Part shown: positions 26,417-35,023 of the stretch, piece by piece | Layout: each line of letters begins with the position of its first letter | Position numbering within the stretch: the stretch's first letter is position 1 | Origin: DATHZQ01 sp965216945 | GTDB lineage: Bacteria; Actinomycetota; Acidimicrobiia; Spongiisociales; UBA5794 | DNA length: 64,000 nt | Assembly: GCA_965216945.1 (NCBI GenBank) | Contig: CBDCGU010000003.1 | Coordinates: forward strand, 3,596,001-3,660,000 | Reading direction: 5' to 3' | The notes under the pieces: generated by a model | Told to the model about the DNA's origin: nothing | Seen by the model: only the letters and a program-made list of their open reading frames with translations | The model's database searches: none | Translations under genes and position numbers: made by a program

Positions 26417-27219
26417 GTGGCTCCTCCCTCAGCCTTGAGGGTGATCTCGTCGCCCCTGTACGTCCGCACGGAGCAGCCGGCGTCGATCAATCCGGCGGCA
26501 GTGACCGGGTTGCCCTCGAGCATGATGCACCGCCGGGGCGCCGTTGCCAGCACGTTGGTGCCATGTGTCGCCAGCTCGTCGGTGGGGACATCCACGAACC
26601 GGTAGCCGCGCTCGACGAGGAGCTGCCAGAACGGCACGGGCAGCAGGGGACGATGTACGACGGCGACATCCTCGGCGACGAGGGAGATGAGCGACATGAG
26701 GTGAAGGCACGCCGCAGGGCCGGAGGCGTAAGGGAGCTCGACCGGCACGACGTCGACTTCCGGGAGCAGCGCCACGAGTTGATCGACCGCAGCCCGGTTG
26801 GTGCGGAAGCCGAGGCCGGCGGCGAGGGTCGTCCGGTCGAGCCACAGCAGATCGCCACCCTCGGCGATGGCGGGGGCCTCGAGGCGCCCGGCCACGGGAA
26901 CTCCCGCTTCCTCGAGACAAGCGGCCAGAGGAACCTCTTCGCCGCGGCGCAGCGGTTTCCCCATGCGAAGCAGGATGGTGCCCCGGTCGGTGACGAGCAC
27001 CGGGTCGTGGACGAAGATCGCATCCGCCAGTCCTTCCAGGGTGGCATCGTGGAAGATGATCTCGGCACCGTCGTCCTCGAGGAGCCGCACCAGTCCCGCA
27101 TGTTCCGATCTGGCCCGGTGGGCATCAGGTCGTCCCGTGTAATGCCAGCGTTCCGGCTCGGCGACGGCGAACGCGGCGTCGGGTGGCCGCACCACGACGG
27201 TGCGCAGTGGCTCGATCAT
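26386..27219 (-). CDS. Dimethylarginine dimethylaminohydrolase/amidinotransferase-family protein
   Basis: About 277 residues from the ATG at 27219; an alternative ATG at 27243 lies inside a strong hairpin. The guanidine-modifying fold is shown by RTVVVRPPDAAF, HDPVLVTDRGTILLRMGKPLRRGEE, EAPAIAEGGDLLWLD (Glu/Asp), the middle PYASGPAACLHLMSLIS (His) and the terminal EGGATCLTRPVLR (catalytic Cys). DDAH turns methylated arginine into citrulline and methylamine. Coupled to the M20 peptidase gene, which could act on a related amino-acid product. Confidence 0.83.
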   Translation of the reverse strand: MIEPLRTVVVRPPDAAFAVAEPERWHYTGRPDAHRARSEHAGLVRLLEDDGAEIIFHDATLEGLADAIFVHDPVLVTDRGTILLRMGKPLRRGEEVPLAACLEEAGVPVAGRLEAPAIAEGGDLLWLDRTTLAAGLGFRTNRAAVDQLVALLPEVDVVPVELPYASGPAACLHLMSLISLVAEDVAVVHRPLLPVPFWQLLVERGYRFVDVPTDELATHGTNVLATAPRRCIMLEGNPVTAAGLIDAGCSVRTYRGDEITLKAEGGATCLTRPVLRG

Positions 27220-27240
27220 GGACTGAGCGCCGTATTCGCG

Positions 27241-27270
27241 CATCGGGGCCTTCGCAGGGAGGCCCCGATG
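27241..27270. terminator. Perfect 11-bp hairpin over the DDAH start region
   Basis: CATCGGGGCCT (27241-27251) and AGGCCCCGATG (27260-27270) are perfect inverted repeats with an 8-base loop. It lies 35 bp past the stop of the upstream secreted EEP gene, so it may be that gene's terminator. The alternative DDAH start codon (27243) is part of the stem, so it could also hide that start. No U-tract follows. Confidence 0.6.
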
Positions 27271-27304
27271 CTATCTCTGCGTCGCGGTGTCTCGGCCGCT
27301 CAGG

Positions 27305-28522
27305 TCAGAGCTCCAGATCGACCCACACCAAGCGGTGATCGGAGGACGGGAACGGGAAGGTACCGACCAGCGAGAACAACGGATCAGAGGACAGCGGCCA
27401 GAAGACACCGGCGTCCGTGATCGTCATGTTCCACGAGGGCAGCACGTAGTCGACCCGCAGGTTGCCCGGCCCGCCGAAGATCGCCTCGCCGAAGTCCGCG
27501 GTGTCGTAGGCCGGGTCGGTCAGATGCGTCAGGTTGTTGTCGCCCTGCAGCACCGCCTGCTCGGGGCCACCCTCGCTCGACGGCGTGACCGATGTGTTGA
27601 CCCGCGGGTTGTCGAGTACGAGTTGCGCCGAGCCCGGGATGCTGTCCCCGTCGTTCGGGTCCGAGTTCAAGTCACCGGCGATCACGAAGTGGGCACGGCT
27701 CGGCAGACCGCCGGTGCGTCCTTCGTCGTCGTAGATGTAGTTGGCACGTCCCGGCGTCACATAGTCGGCCCAGAACCTGATCTCGTCGTGATTCCGTGTG
27801 CCGTTGCGGTCCTCGTCGCCGTCGAACACCGGCGGTGTCGGATGGCTGGTGAGGAAGTGGACCGTATTGCGCCCGATGCGAATCGGCACGTCCCAATGGC
27901 TCTTGGACGAGAGCCGGAACACTTCGAGCTCTTCCGGTGAGTACCAGTCGGCCGGTCCGGCAAGGGCCGGGTCGTCCGGCAGCAGCGCCCGTGGCATGTC
28001 CTTCCACAGGAAGTGCTGGAACGTGCGGATGTCGTCGTACTGGATGGGATACATCGAGTAGACGGCCATACCGAACTGGCCTTCGAAGAATCCGAACCCG
28101 AACGAGTCGTTGGGAACGAAGTCTCCGGCGGCCCCGCTGTTGTCGAGGTCGAAGCCGGAGAACACGCCTGTATTCGACGGTGCCGTGAAGGCGTACGGGT
28201 AATGGATCGGATCGGCGCCGTTCTGGGAAACCGACAGGTAGTTGTCCTGGAACAGCTGCAGCGACGCATGGGCGTCGTCGAAGTCGAACTCGTTGATGAG
28301 GAGAACATCGGGACGGGTGCGCTGGATGATCTCCGCAATCGTTGCAGGCTGGGCGCTTCCCGGCGCCGAGAGCTCGGTCACCAGGTCACCGGCATTGGCG
28401 CGGTTGAGCGAGGCGTTGAACGTGGCGAATCGCACGTCGTCGTGGTCGGCGGCGCCCGCCGGCGCCAGCGTGGCTGCCAGCAAGGCCATGACGGCGAGCA
28501 ATACCCAGACCATGCGCTTCAT
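27305..28522 (-). CDS. Secreted endonuclease/exonuclease/phosphatase-family protein
   Basis: 405 residues with a classic signal peptide (MKRMVWVLLAVMALLAATLAPAGA). EEP residues follow: VRFATFNASLNR, VLLINEFDFDD (metal Glu), HFLTSHPTPP (His), FVIAGDLNSDPNDGDS (Asp and Asn) and FPSSDHRLVWVDLEL (Asp-His). The large inserts and the DEDRNGTRNHDEIRFWADYV stretch resemble secreted phosphatase/nuclease-like EEP proteins of Actinobacteria. Probably scavenges phosphate or degrades extracellular nucleic acid. ATG start close to the signal. Confidence 0.85.
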   Translation of the reverse strand: MKRMVWVLLAVMALLAATLAPAGAADHDDVRFATFNASLNRANAGDLVTELSAPGSAQPATIAEIIQRTRPDVLLINEFDFDDAHASLQLFQDNYLSVSQNGADPIHYPYAFTAPSNTGVFSGFDLDNSGAAGDFVPNDSFGFGFFEGQFGMAVYSMYPIQYDDIRTFQHFLWKDMPRALLPDDPALAGPADWYSPEELEVFRLSSKSHWDVPIRIGRNTVHFLTSHPTPPVFDGDEDRNGTRNHDEIRFWADYVTPGRANYIYDDEGRTGGLPSRAHFVIAGDLNSDPNDGDSIPGSAQLVLDNPRVNTSVTPSSEGGPEQAVLQGDNNLTHLTDPAYDTADFGEAIFGGPGNLRVDYVLPSWNMTITDAGVFWPLSSDPLFSLVGTFPFPSSDHRLVWVDLEL

Positions 28523-28687
28523 ACCATTCCTCCCATGGATCGGCTCACCCTCAAACCTACCCTCTGCGGGGCCGGCGTGCGCTGCCAGGTCGGAGAATGG
28601 CGGACCCGAGCGAACAGTACGTCGCCGAGGCAGGAGAGTCGCCGCGCACGGGATCCGGTCGCGACCGGGTGGTGTTTCCGCAGCTTC

Positions 28688-29101
28688 CTACAGGCCAGGC
28701 GGGATCACCGCCACGGCGAGGATCTCGAGCATGGCCCGTGGCTCGACGAGCTCGGTGGTGCCGAGCATCGCCATCGCCGGGTAGTTGCGCCCCATGTGCT
28801 CGCGCCAGATCGGTCCCAACTCTCCGAGGCTGGAGCGGTACCCGTCCATCGATGTCGTGTAGATGGTCATGGCCACGACATGCTCCGGATCGGCGCCGGC
28901 AGCATGCAAGGCGGTCACGACGTTGCCGAGGGCAAGCTCGAATTGCTCGGCGAAGGTCTCGCCTTGCACGAGACCCTCGTCGTCAACGGCGATCTGACCG
29001 GCGATCCACACCGTGCGGCCCTCTTCGGCGACGACCGCATGGCTGAAACCGTTGGGCGAGACCAGCTCGGCGGGATTCACGATCCGATGAGGTGAGGTCA
29101 T
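28688..29101 (-). CDS. RidA-family (enamine/imine deaminase) protein
   Basis: 137 residues from the ATG at 29101 (ATGA overlap with the hydratase gene). RidA features: VWIAGQIAVDDEGLVQGETFAEQFELALGNVVTALHAAGADPEHVV, MTIYTTSMDGY, and the late VEPRAMLEILAVAVI, where the Arg matches the residue that binds the carboxylate of imine intermediates in RidA. In this cluster it is the third gene after SDR and enoyl-CoA hydratase, so hydrolysis of the ring enamine left by 2-aminobenzoyl-CoA dearomatisation is a reasonable role; that role is inference. Confidence 0.87.
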   Translation of the reverse strand: MTSPHRIVNPAELVSPNGFSHAVVAEEGRTVWIAGQIAVDDEGLVQGETFAEQFELALGNVVTALHAAGADPEHVVAMTIYTTSMDGYRSSLGELGPIWREHMGRNYPAMAMLGTTELVEPRAMLEILAVAVIPPGL

Positions 29102-29925
29102 CGGCCCCTCCAGTCGGGGGCTCTTCCCTCGCCGAAGGCGGCATGAAACTCGGCGTGGTCCTCGCTCGTCATGAGGAGCGCCTGGGTCATCGCCTCGAGC
29201 TCGATCGACGCCGCCAGCCCCATGTCGGCCTCGCGGGAGAGCAACAGCTTGGTTGCTCGGTAGCCCAGCGTCGGTCCCTCGACGATGCGCCTGGCGAGCT
29301 GGTGCGCCTCTGTCATCACCGCATCCGGCTCGACAATGCGGTTGGCGAGTCCGATGTCGAGCGCACGCTCCGCATCGACGGGGTCGCCAAACATCAGGAT
29401 CTCCGTTGCACGACCCAACCCCACGATGCGGGGCAGCAGGTACGCCGAGCCCATGTCGCCGCCGGACAGGCCCACCTTGGTGAACAGGAAGTGGAAGCGT
29501 GCGGCACGCGACACGATGCGGAAATCGGCGGCGAGGGCGATCACCGCCCCGGCTCCCGCGGCCGTGCCGTTCACCGCGGCAACGATCGGGATCGGGCACT
29601 CGCGCATGTTCTGGACCACGGCTCCCGTCATCCTCGTGAACGCAAGCAGATCCCGTGCATCCATCTGGAGGAGCTCGCCGATGATGGCGTCGACGTCCCC
29701 TCCCGAACAGAATCCCTTTCCCCGACCGGTGACGATCAGCGCCTCGACGTCGTTGCGATGGGGCAGCTCCCGGAAAAGGTCGCGCAGGTCTGCGTAGACA
29801 TCGAAGGTGAGGGCATTGAGCCTGTCCGGACGATCGAAGGTCAGGGTGGCCACGGCATCGTCGATCGTGAGATCGAAGTGCTCCCAATGATCCGTCAAGG
29901 CGGCGGAGGCGCGAAACGGGCTCAC
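29098..29925 (-). CDS. Enoyl-CoA hydratase/isomerase-family protein
   Basis: 275 residues from a GTG at 29925 (GTGA overlap with the SDR gene). Crotonase fold: LTFDRPDRLNALTFDV, oxyanion GRGKGFCSGGDVDAI and the second site ARFHFLFTKVGLSGGDMGSAYLLPRIVG. The usual catalytic Glu in the second site is not evident (TKVGLSGGDMG), so a reaction other than simple hydration is possible. Middle gene of SDR-hydratase-RidA; probably acts on a cyclic CoA thioester in aminobenzoate breakdown. Confidence 0.85.
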   Translation of the reverse strand: MSPFRASAALTDHWEHFDLTIDDAVATLTFDRPDRLNALTFDVYADLRDLFRELPHRNDVEALIVTGRGKGFCSGGDVDAIIGELLQMDARDLLAFTRMTGAVVQNMRECPIPIVAAVNGTAAGAGAVIALAADFRIVSRAARFHFLFTKVGLSGGDMGSAYLLPRIVGLGRATEILMFGDPVDAERALDIGLANRIVEPDAVMTEAHQLARRIVEGPTLGYRATKLLLSREADMGLAASIELEAMTQALLMTSEDHAEFHAAFGEGRAPDWRGR

Positions 29926-30674
29926 AGCTGGTACTCACCGCCATCGATGACGATCGACTGCCCGTTGACCGCCTGGGCCTCGTCCGACACCAGGTAGGTG
30001 ACGGCGACGGCGACTTCCTCCGGCTCGATCAACCGGCCGAGCCGGGTGCCGCCGACGAGCGCACGGAGAGCTTCGTTCTCGTTCCGGCCGGTCTTCTCCA
30101 TGGTGTTAGCGAGGGTACGGTCCGTCATGGACGTGCGCACGTAGCCCGGGCACACGGAGTTGGCGGTGATGTTCGAGCCGGCCAGCTCTGCAGACAGGGA
30201 GCGCATCAGACCGAGCACGGCGTGCTTGGACGCGGTGTACGCCGCGATGTAGGGCGCACCCTGGTGAGACGCAATAGAGGCGATGGTCACGATGCGACCC
30301 CAATCACGCTCACGCATCCCGGGCAGGACCTGTTGGATGCACAGCAGCGGCCCCGTCGTGTTGATCCGGTGCATGCGGTTCCAGTCGTTCAGGTCGATGC
30401 GATGCACCGGATCCGAGCCGGCGATGCCGGCATTGTTGACGAGAACGTCGACCTCGCCGGCGGCGGCGAACGCAGTGGCGACACTGTGCGGATCGCCGAC
30501 GTCGCAGGTGAGGGTGTCGACGGGTGCCGGTGCGACCTCCGCCGTCTCGGCGAGCGCCTGCTCGTCCCGTCCCATCGCCAGGACGTGGTGACCCCGTCCC
30601 GCCAGCTCGTGAACGACGGCCCTCCCGATGCCCTTGTTGCCGCCCGTCACGACGACGCGACGTTGGTTCGTCAT
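29922..30674 (-). CDS. Short-chain dehydrogenase/reductase
   Basis: 250 residues. TGGNKGIG (10-17) binds the dinucleotide, NNAG is present, and the catalytic triad is the Ser of IVTIASIASHQG plus YTASK (Tyr and Lys). The ending VNGQSIVIDGGEYQL is typical of 3-oxoacyl-ACP reductase-like SDRs. First gene of the operon with the hydratase and RidA genes (GTGA and ATGA overlaps). Probably oxidises or reduces a cyclic hydroxyacyl-CoA in the same pathway; cofactor preference is not assigned. Confidence 0.88.
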   Translation of the reverse strand: MTNQRRVVVTGGNKGIGRAVVHELAGRGHHVLAMGRDEQALAETAEVAPAPVDTLTCDVGDPHSVATAFAAAGEVDVLVNNAGIAGSDPVHRIDLNDWNRMHRINTTGPLLCIQQVLPGMRERDWGRIVTIASIASHQGAPYIAAYTASKHAVLGLMRSLSAELAGSNITANSVCPGYVRTSMTDRTLANTMEKTGRNENEALRALVGGTRLGRLIEPEEVAVAVTYLVSDEAQAVNGQSIVIDGGEYQL

Positions 30675-30753
30675 GCTCCGAGACTAGGAGGGTGCCCCAC
30701 GAGGCACCAACGCCCGAGCGGCCCTCGACCCTGAGGGGTTGCGACGTGATCGG

Positions 30754-30787
30754 CTGAGAGGGCCGGCGAGTGAGCCGGCCCTCTCAG
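30754..30787 (-). terminator. Strong hairpin terminator
   Basis: CTGAGAGGGCCGGC (30754-30767), six-base loop, GCCGGCCCTCTCAG (30774-30787): a perfect 14-bp stem. It lies 16 bp past the stop of the minus-strand FG-GAP gene, isolating it from the downstream SDR operon. GC-rich, without a long U-tract, as usual in high-GC genomes. Confidence 0.8.
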
Positions 30788-30802
30788 AGTGCGTCGTCGG
30801 CC

Positions 30803-32473
30803 CTAAGGCTGCTGCTGCGTGATGCTGAACGAAGCGCTGGTCGAGAGGACCGTGTGCCACGTCTCGCTCACGGAGTCGTATCCGGCGATGTCGTCGACGC
30901 CGTTGGCGTCGATGTCGGCTGCGGTGGCCTCGACGTCCTGTGACTCCTCACCACTGGCCCAGAGGGAGACCGTGAACGCAGAGCCGGTCGACGATGAGAC
31001 CCACCACGTGTCGTTGCCCGCGTAGTAGTTGGCGATATCGTCCAAGCCGTCGCCGTTGAAGTCGCCGGCGGTCTGGTTCGACCACCCGGAGTTCGTGGCG
31101 TAGTTCGACCACAGGGATGTCGTGAACTTGGCCCCGTCCGACACCGAGATCCACCACGTCCCGTTTCCGGGATAGAAGTTGGCGATGTCGTCCAGGCCGT
31201 CGCCGTTGAAGTCGCCTGCCTGCTGTGCGACCCAGCCCTTCGTGGTCACATAGTCGGCCCACAGACGGGTGCTGAAGTTCGATCCGGTCGACTTCGAGAT
31301 CCACCACGTCCCGTTGATCGTGTTGAAGTTGGCGATGTCGTCCTTGCCGTCGCCGTTGAAATCGCCGACGGTCTGGGTCGTCCAGCCGCTGGTCGTTGCG
31401 TAATCGGCCCACAGACGCGTGGTGAACGACGAGCCCGTCGACACCGACACCCACCAGGTGCCGTTGCCCGGGTAGTAGTTGGCGATGTCGTCCTTGCCGT
31501 CGCCGTTGAAGTCGCCCGCGACCTGGCGCTTCCAACCGGAGTTGGTGTAGAAGTCGTCCCAGAGCGTGGTCGTGAAGCCTTCGCCGGTCGATATGGAGAT
31601 CCACCAGGTGCCGTTGCCCGAGTTGAAGTTGGCGATGTCGTCCTTGCCGTCACCGTCGAAATCACCCGCAGCGTGTGCCGTCCAACCGGAACCCGAGCCG
31701 AATGTCGCCCACACGGACGACGCTCCCAGCCCGGAGCCCGAGCCCAACGACACCTTCCAGACGCCTGTGTCGAACTGGGCCGCATCGTCCTTCCCGTCTC
31801 CGTTGAAGTCACCAACCAGGTGATCGCCAACCGGGGCCGCCGGGGGTGGCGGGGGAGGGGCGGGGATTCCGCCGTGGACGTTCGTCGACGTCAGTTGCTC
31901 GCCGTCGTGCTGGTCATCGAGGCTGAACGTGTAGCCGTCGATGACCATGGGCAACGCATCGGTCTCGATCTCGAAGTGCAGATGCGCACCGGTGCCGCTT
32001 CCGCAGTCCATCGCCCAGCCGTCGTCGTCCTCGTACAGCGTGCCCAGGCTCGCACCCATCACGACATCCGTACCGCCGGCGGTGATGCCGGCCTCGTCGA
32101 CGGAGTCCGAATCGAGGTGTGCGTAGTGGAACGTGTCACCGAGATCGGTGACGAGCTCCACGGTGGCCTGCCCTCCGTCATCGCAGATGATCTTCGCCGT
32201 ACCCGAGCCCACGGCAAGTGCGTGGAATCCAACGTCGAGGCTCACCGGGAAGAAGTCCCACGGCGAGAAGTCCGGCCAGGACGAGTGGTCACCGCCACTG
32301 GTCGGACCGCGCGAGATCTGCCATGTTTCCGAGGCATCCCACGGGAGTCGATACGCCTCCTCCGATGCCGCTGCCTCTTGGGGAGACGTCACGACCAAGA
32401 ATGTGGTCGCCAGAGCGAGAGTGACGGTCAATATCAGCGCACGCCTACCACGCGCGCGTCTCAGAGACGTCAT
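30803..32473 (-). CDS. Secreted M23-like domain plus FG-GAP/VCBS-repeat protein
   Basis: 556 residues. Signal peptide (RRALILTVTLALATTFLVVT, cleavage near AAAS). Residues 45-190 look like an M23/LytM domain: TFHYAHLD, an ITAGGTDVVMGASLG turn and the zinc motif GAHLHFEIE; the first His ligand (in GGDHSSWPDFSPWD) is less clear. A proline linker (PAPPPPPPAAP) is followed by about seven repeats of DFNGDGKDDIAN...GTWWIS, calcium-binding FG-GAP/VCBS blades that may form a propeller. An AAAGGA site precedes the ATG. Peptidoglycan-directed or adhesive role is inference. Confidence 0.8.
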   Translation of the reverse strand: MTSLRRARGRRALILTVTLALATTFLVVTSPQEAAASEEAYRLPWDASETWQISRGPTSGGDHSSWPDFSPWDFFPVSLDVGFHALAVGSGTAKIICDDGGQATVELVTDLGDTFHYAHLDSDSVDEAGITAGGTDVVMGASLGTLYEDDDGWAMDCGSGTGAHLHFEIETDALPMVIDGYTFSLDDQHDGEQLTSTNVHGGIPAPPPPPPAAPVGDHLVGDFNGDGKDDAAQFDTGVWKVSLGSGSGLGASSVWATFGSGSGWTAHAAGDFDGDGKDDIANFNSGNGTWWISISTGEGFTTTLWDDFYTNSGWKRQVAGDFNGDGKDDIANYYPGNGTWWVSVSTGSSFTTRLWADYATTSGWTTQTVGDFNGDGKDDIANFNTINGTWWISKSTGSNFSTRLWADYVTTKGWVAQQAGDFNGDGLDDIANFYPGNGTWWISVSDGAKFTTSLWSNYATNSGWSNQTAGDFNGDGLDDIANYYAGNDTWWVSSSTGSAFTVSLWASGEESQDVEATAADIDANGVDDIAGYDSVSETWHTVLSTSASFSITQQQP

Positions 32474-32719
32474 ATGGTCAATCCTTTCCCTACCAAAAGG
32501 ATCCCTTCAGTGGTGGGACACCGGCCCTCGCCGGGGTCTTACACGTCGGGGAGGAAGATGAGTCGGGCGACCCAATAGGGAGCCGGGGGTTCGGTGTCCC
32601 GGCGGAGGGTGGAGATGACGTACGGTCGCCGGCCCCGGCCGGTCGGGCTCATCGCGGCGGATGGGATGGGAGTCGCCGTACCCGGTAACCTCCGTGCAGC
32701 CGACCTGCGGAGGAGAAGG

Positions 32720-35023
32720 ATGCGTGTGGCCTGCATCGGCGGAGGACCCGGCGGCCTGTTCCTCGCCACGCTGCTGCGGAAACGCGATCCGTCGATTCGA
32801 GTCGATGTGTTCGAGCGCAACCCGCGCGATGCGACCTTTGGCTTCGGCGTCGTGTTCTCCGATGAGACCCTCGACAACCTGGCGGCGGCCGACGGTCCAA
32901 CGCTGGAGCGGGTGACGGCGGAGTTTCGCTCATGGGGTGAGATCGACACCCTGCACAAGGGCCGCTGGGTGCGATCGACAGGGCACGGCTTCTCGGCGAT
33001 ATCGCGTTTGCGCCTCCTCCAGATCATGGCCGAACGGGCCGAGGAGCTCGGCGCCGCCGTCCGCTTCGAGCAATCGGTCGAGGTGGCGGATCTCGCCGGC
33101 TACGACCTGATCGTCGCCGCCGATGGCGTCAACAGCGCGACCCGTAACGGCAGTCCCGAAGCGTTCGGGGCAACGGTCGAGGAGGGTGCGGCCCGGTTCA
33201 TCTGGTTGGGGACGCCCCACGTCTTCGAGAGCTTCACCTTCTTGTTCGCAGCCACCGAACACGGAGTCGTGCAGGCGCATTGCTACCCGTTCGATGACAA
33301 GACGAGCACGGTGATCATCGAGATGGCGGATGACACGTGGCGCCGGCTCGGGCTCGATGAGACCCAAGGTCGCTATGACGAGCCGGGGGCCAACGACATG
33401 GAGGCGATGGCGTTCGCCGAGGATCTCTTTGGTGAGTATCTCGGCGGTGCAGGTGTCATCGGCAACAACTCGACCTGGCGAGCGTTCCCCACGGTTCGTT
33501 GCGAGCGGTGGTACGACCGCAATGTCGTTCTGGTCGGCGATGCGGTCCATACCGCCCACTTCTCGATCGGTTCGGGGACCAAGCTGGCGATGGAAGACGC
33601 CATCGCACTCGCCGACGCCGTCCTGGACGGTGACTCCATGGACCGGGCGCTCGAGGAGTACCAGACCAGCCGTAAGCCCGTCGCCGACAGCCTGCAGCGT
33701 GCCGCGGTGACGAGCCAGGGATGGTTCGAGGCGGTGGATCGCTATCACGATCTGCCGACCGAGCAGTTCGTGTTCCAGTTGCTCACCCGCTCCCAGCGCA
33801 TCACCTACGACAACCTGGAGATGCGAGATCCCGGGCTGGTGGCGAAGACCCGTGCGTGGTTCCGCAACACCGTGCCGGCCGACCTGCGAAGCGACGATCC
33901 AACGGCTCCCCCGATGTTCTACCCGTTTCGGTTGCGCGACCTGCGGTTGGACAACCGCGTCGTCGTGTCGCCCATGGCGCAATACACCGCCGTGGACGGG
34001 CTGCCGAACGACTGGCATCTCGTGCACCTGGGGAGCCGCGCCATCGGCGGAGCGGGGCTCGTCATGACGGAGATGACGTGTGTGTCGCCCGAGGGGCGGA
34101 TCACGCCCGGCTGCACCGGGCTGTGGAACGAGGCCCAACGACAAGCGTGGCGGCGCATCGTGGACTTCGTCCACGAGCGGTCCACGGCCAAGATCGGGCT
34201 GCAGCTGGGCCATGCCGGTCGCAAGGGCTCGGTGAAAGTGCCGTGGCTCGGCGGCGGCGACCACACGCCGCTCGATGAGGGCAACTGGCCGCTGCTCGCC
34301 CCATCGGCGATCCCCTGGCACGGGGACAACCAGGTGCCCCACGCCATGACCCGCACCGACATGGACACCGTGACCGCAGATCACGTGGCGGCGGCGCAGC
34401 GTGGGGCGGAGGCCGGGTTCGATCTCCTCGAGCTCCACTTTGCACACGGGTACCTGCTCTCGTCCTTCCTGTCGCCGCTGACCAACCGCCGCCCCGACGA
34501 ATACGGGGGGTCGCTCGAGAACCGAATGCGCTATCCCCTCGAGGTGTTCGACGCCGTGCGTGCAGTGTGGCCGGCGTCACACCCCATGTCGGTGCGGATC
34601 TCCGCCGTCGACTGGGTGGAGGGAGGACACGCTGGCGATGATGCCGTGCAGGTGGCGGCGGTGTTCAAAGACCACGGGTGCGATGTCATCGACGTGTCGA
34701 CCGGTCAGGTCCATCCGGATCAGGAGCCCCGGTACGGCCGGCTCTACCAGACACCGTTCAGCGACCGAATCCGCCACGAGGCAGGGATCGCAACGATCAC
34801 GGTGGGTGCGGTCTCCAGCGTCGACGACGTCAACACGATCATCGTCAGCGGTCGCGCCGACCTCTGTGCACTGGCGCGCTCGCACCTCGTCGATCCCTAC
34901 TGGACTCTGAACGCCGCCATCGATCAGGAGTATGCGGGTCACGTGTGGCCGAATCAGTATCTCTCCGGCAAGACGGCCCGGCGTCGCGAACAGGATCCGC
35001 TCGCCAGGGTGCCGGACGAATGA
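32720..35023 (+). CDS. 2-aminobenzoyl-CoA monooxygenase/reductase-type fusion (FAD hydroxylase + old yellow enzyme)
   Basis: 767 residues from the ATG at 32720 with a strong GGAGGAGAAGG site. Residues 1-380: FAD-dependent aromatic hydroxylase with CIGGGPGGLFLATLL and GDAVHTAHFSIGSGTKLAMEDA. Residues about 395-745: FMN old-yellow-enzyme TIM barrel with LDNRVVVSPMAQYTA, HLVHLGSRAIGGAGLVMTEM, LQLGHAGRKGS and LLELHFAHGYLLSSFLSPLTNRR. This fusion is characteristic of salicylyl-CoA 5-hydroxylase/2-aminobenzoyl-CoA monooxygenase-reductase, which hydroxylates and partly reduces the aromatic ring of the CoA thioester. Overlaps the acyl-CoA dehydrogenase gene (ATGA). Neighbouring TDO, kynureninase-like and CoA ligase genes make anthraniloyl-CoA the likely substrate. 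Confidence 0.88.
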   Translation: MRVACIGGGPGGLFLATLLRKRDPSIRVDVFERNPRDATFGFGVVFSDETLDNLAAADGPTLERVTAEFRSWGEIDTLHKGRWVRSTGHGFSAISRLRLLQIMAERAEELGAAVRFEQSVEVADLAGYDLIVAADGVNSATRNGSPEAFGATVEEGAARFIWLGTPHVFESFTFLFAATEHGVVQAHCYPFDDKTSTVIIEMADDTWRRLGLDETQGRYDEPGANDMEAMAFAEDLFGEYLGGAGVIGNNSTWRAFPTVRCERWYDRNVVLVGDAVHTAHFSIGSGTKLAMEDAIALADAVLDGDSMDRALEEYQTSRKPVADSLQRAAVTSQGWFEAVDRYHDLPTEQFVFQLLTRSQRITYDNLEMRDPGLVAKTRAWFRNTVPADLRSDDPTAPPMFYPFRLRDLRLDNRVVVSPMAQYTAVDGLPNDWHLVHLGSRAIGGAGLVMTEMTCVSPEGRITPGCTGLWNEAQRQAWRRIVDFVHERSTAKIGLQLGHAGRKGSVKVPWLGGGDHTPLDEGNWPLLAPSAIPWHGDNQVPHAMTRTDMDTVTADHVAAAQRGAEAGFDLLELHFAHGYLLSSFLSPLTNRRPDEYGGSLENRMRYPLEVFDAVRAVWPASHPMSVRISAVDWVEGGHAGDDAVQVAAVFKDHGCDVIDVSTGQVHPDQEPRYGRLYQTPFSDRIRHEAGIATITVGAVSSVDDVNTIIVSGRADLCALARSHLVDPYWTLNAAIDQEYAGHVWPNQYLSGKTARRREQDPLARVPDE

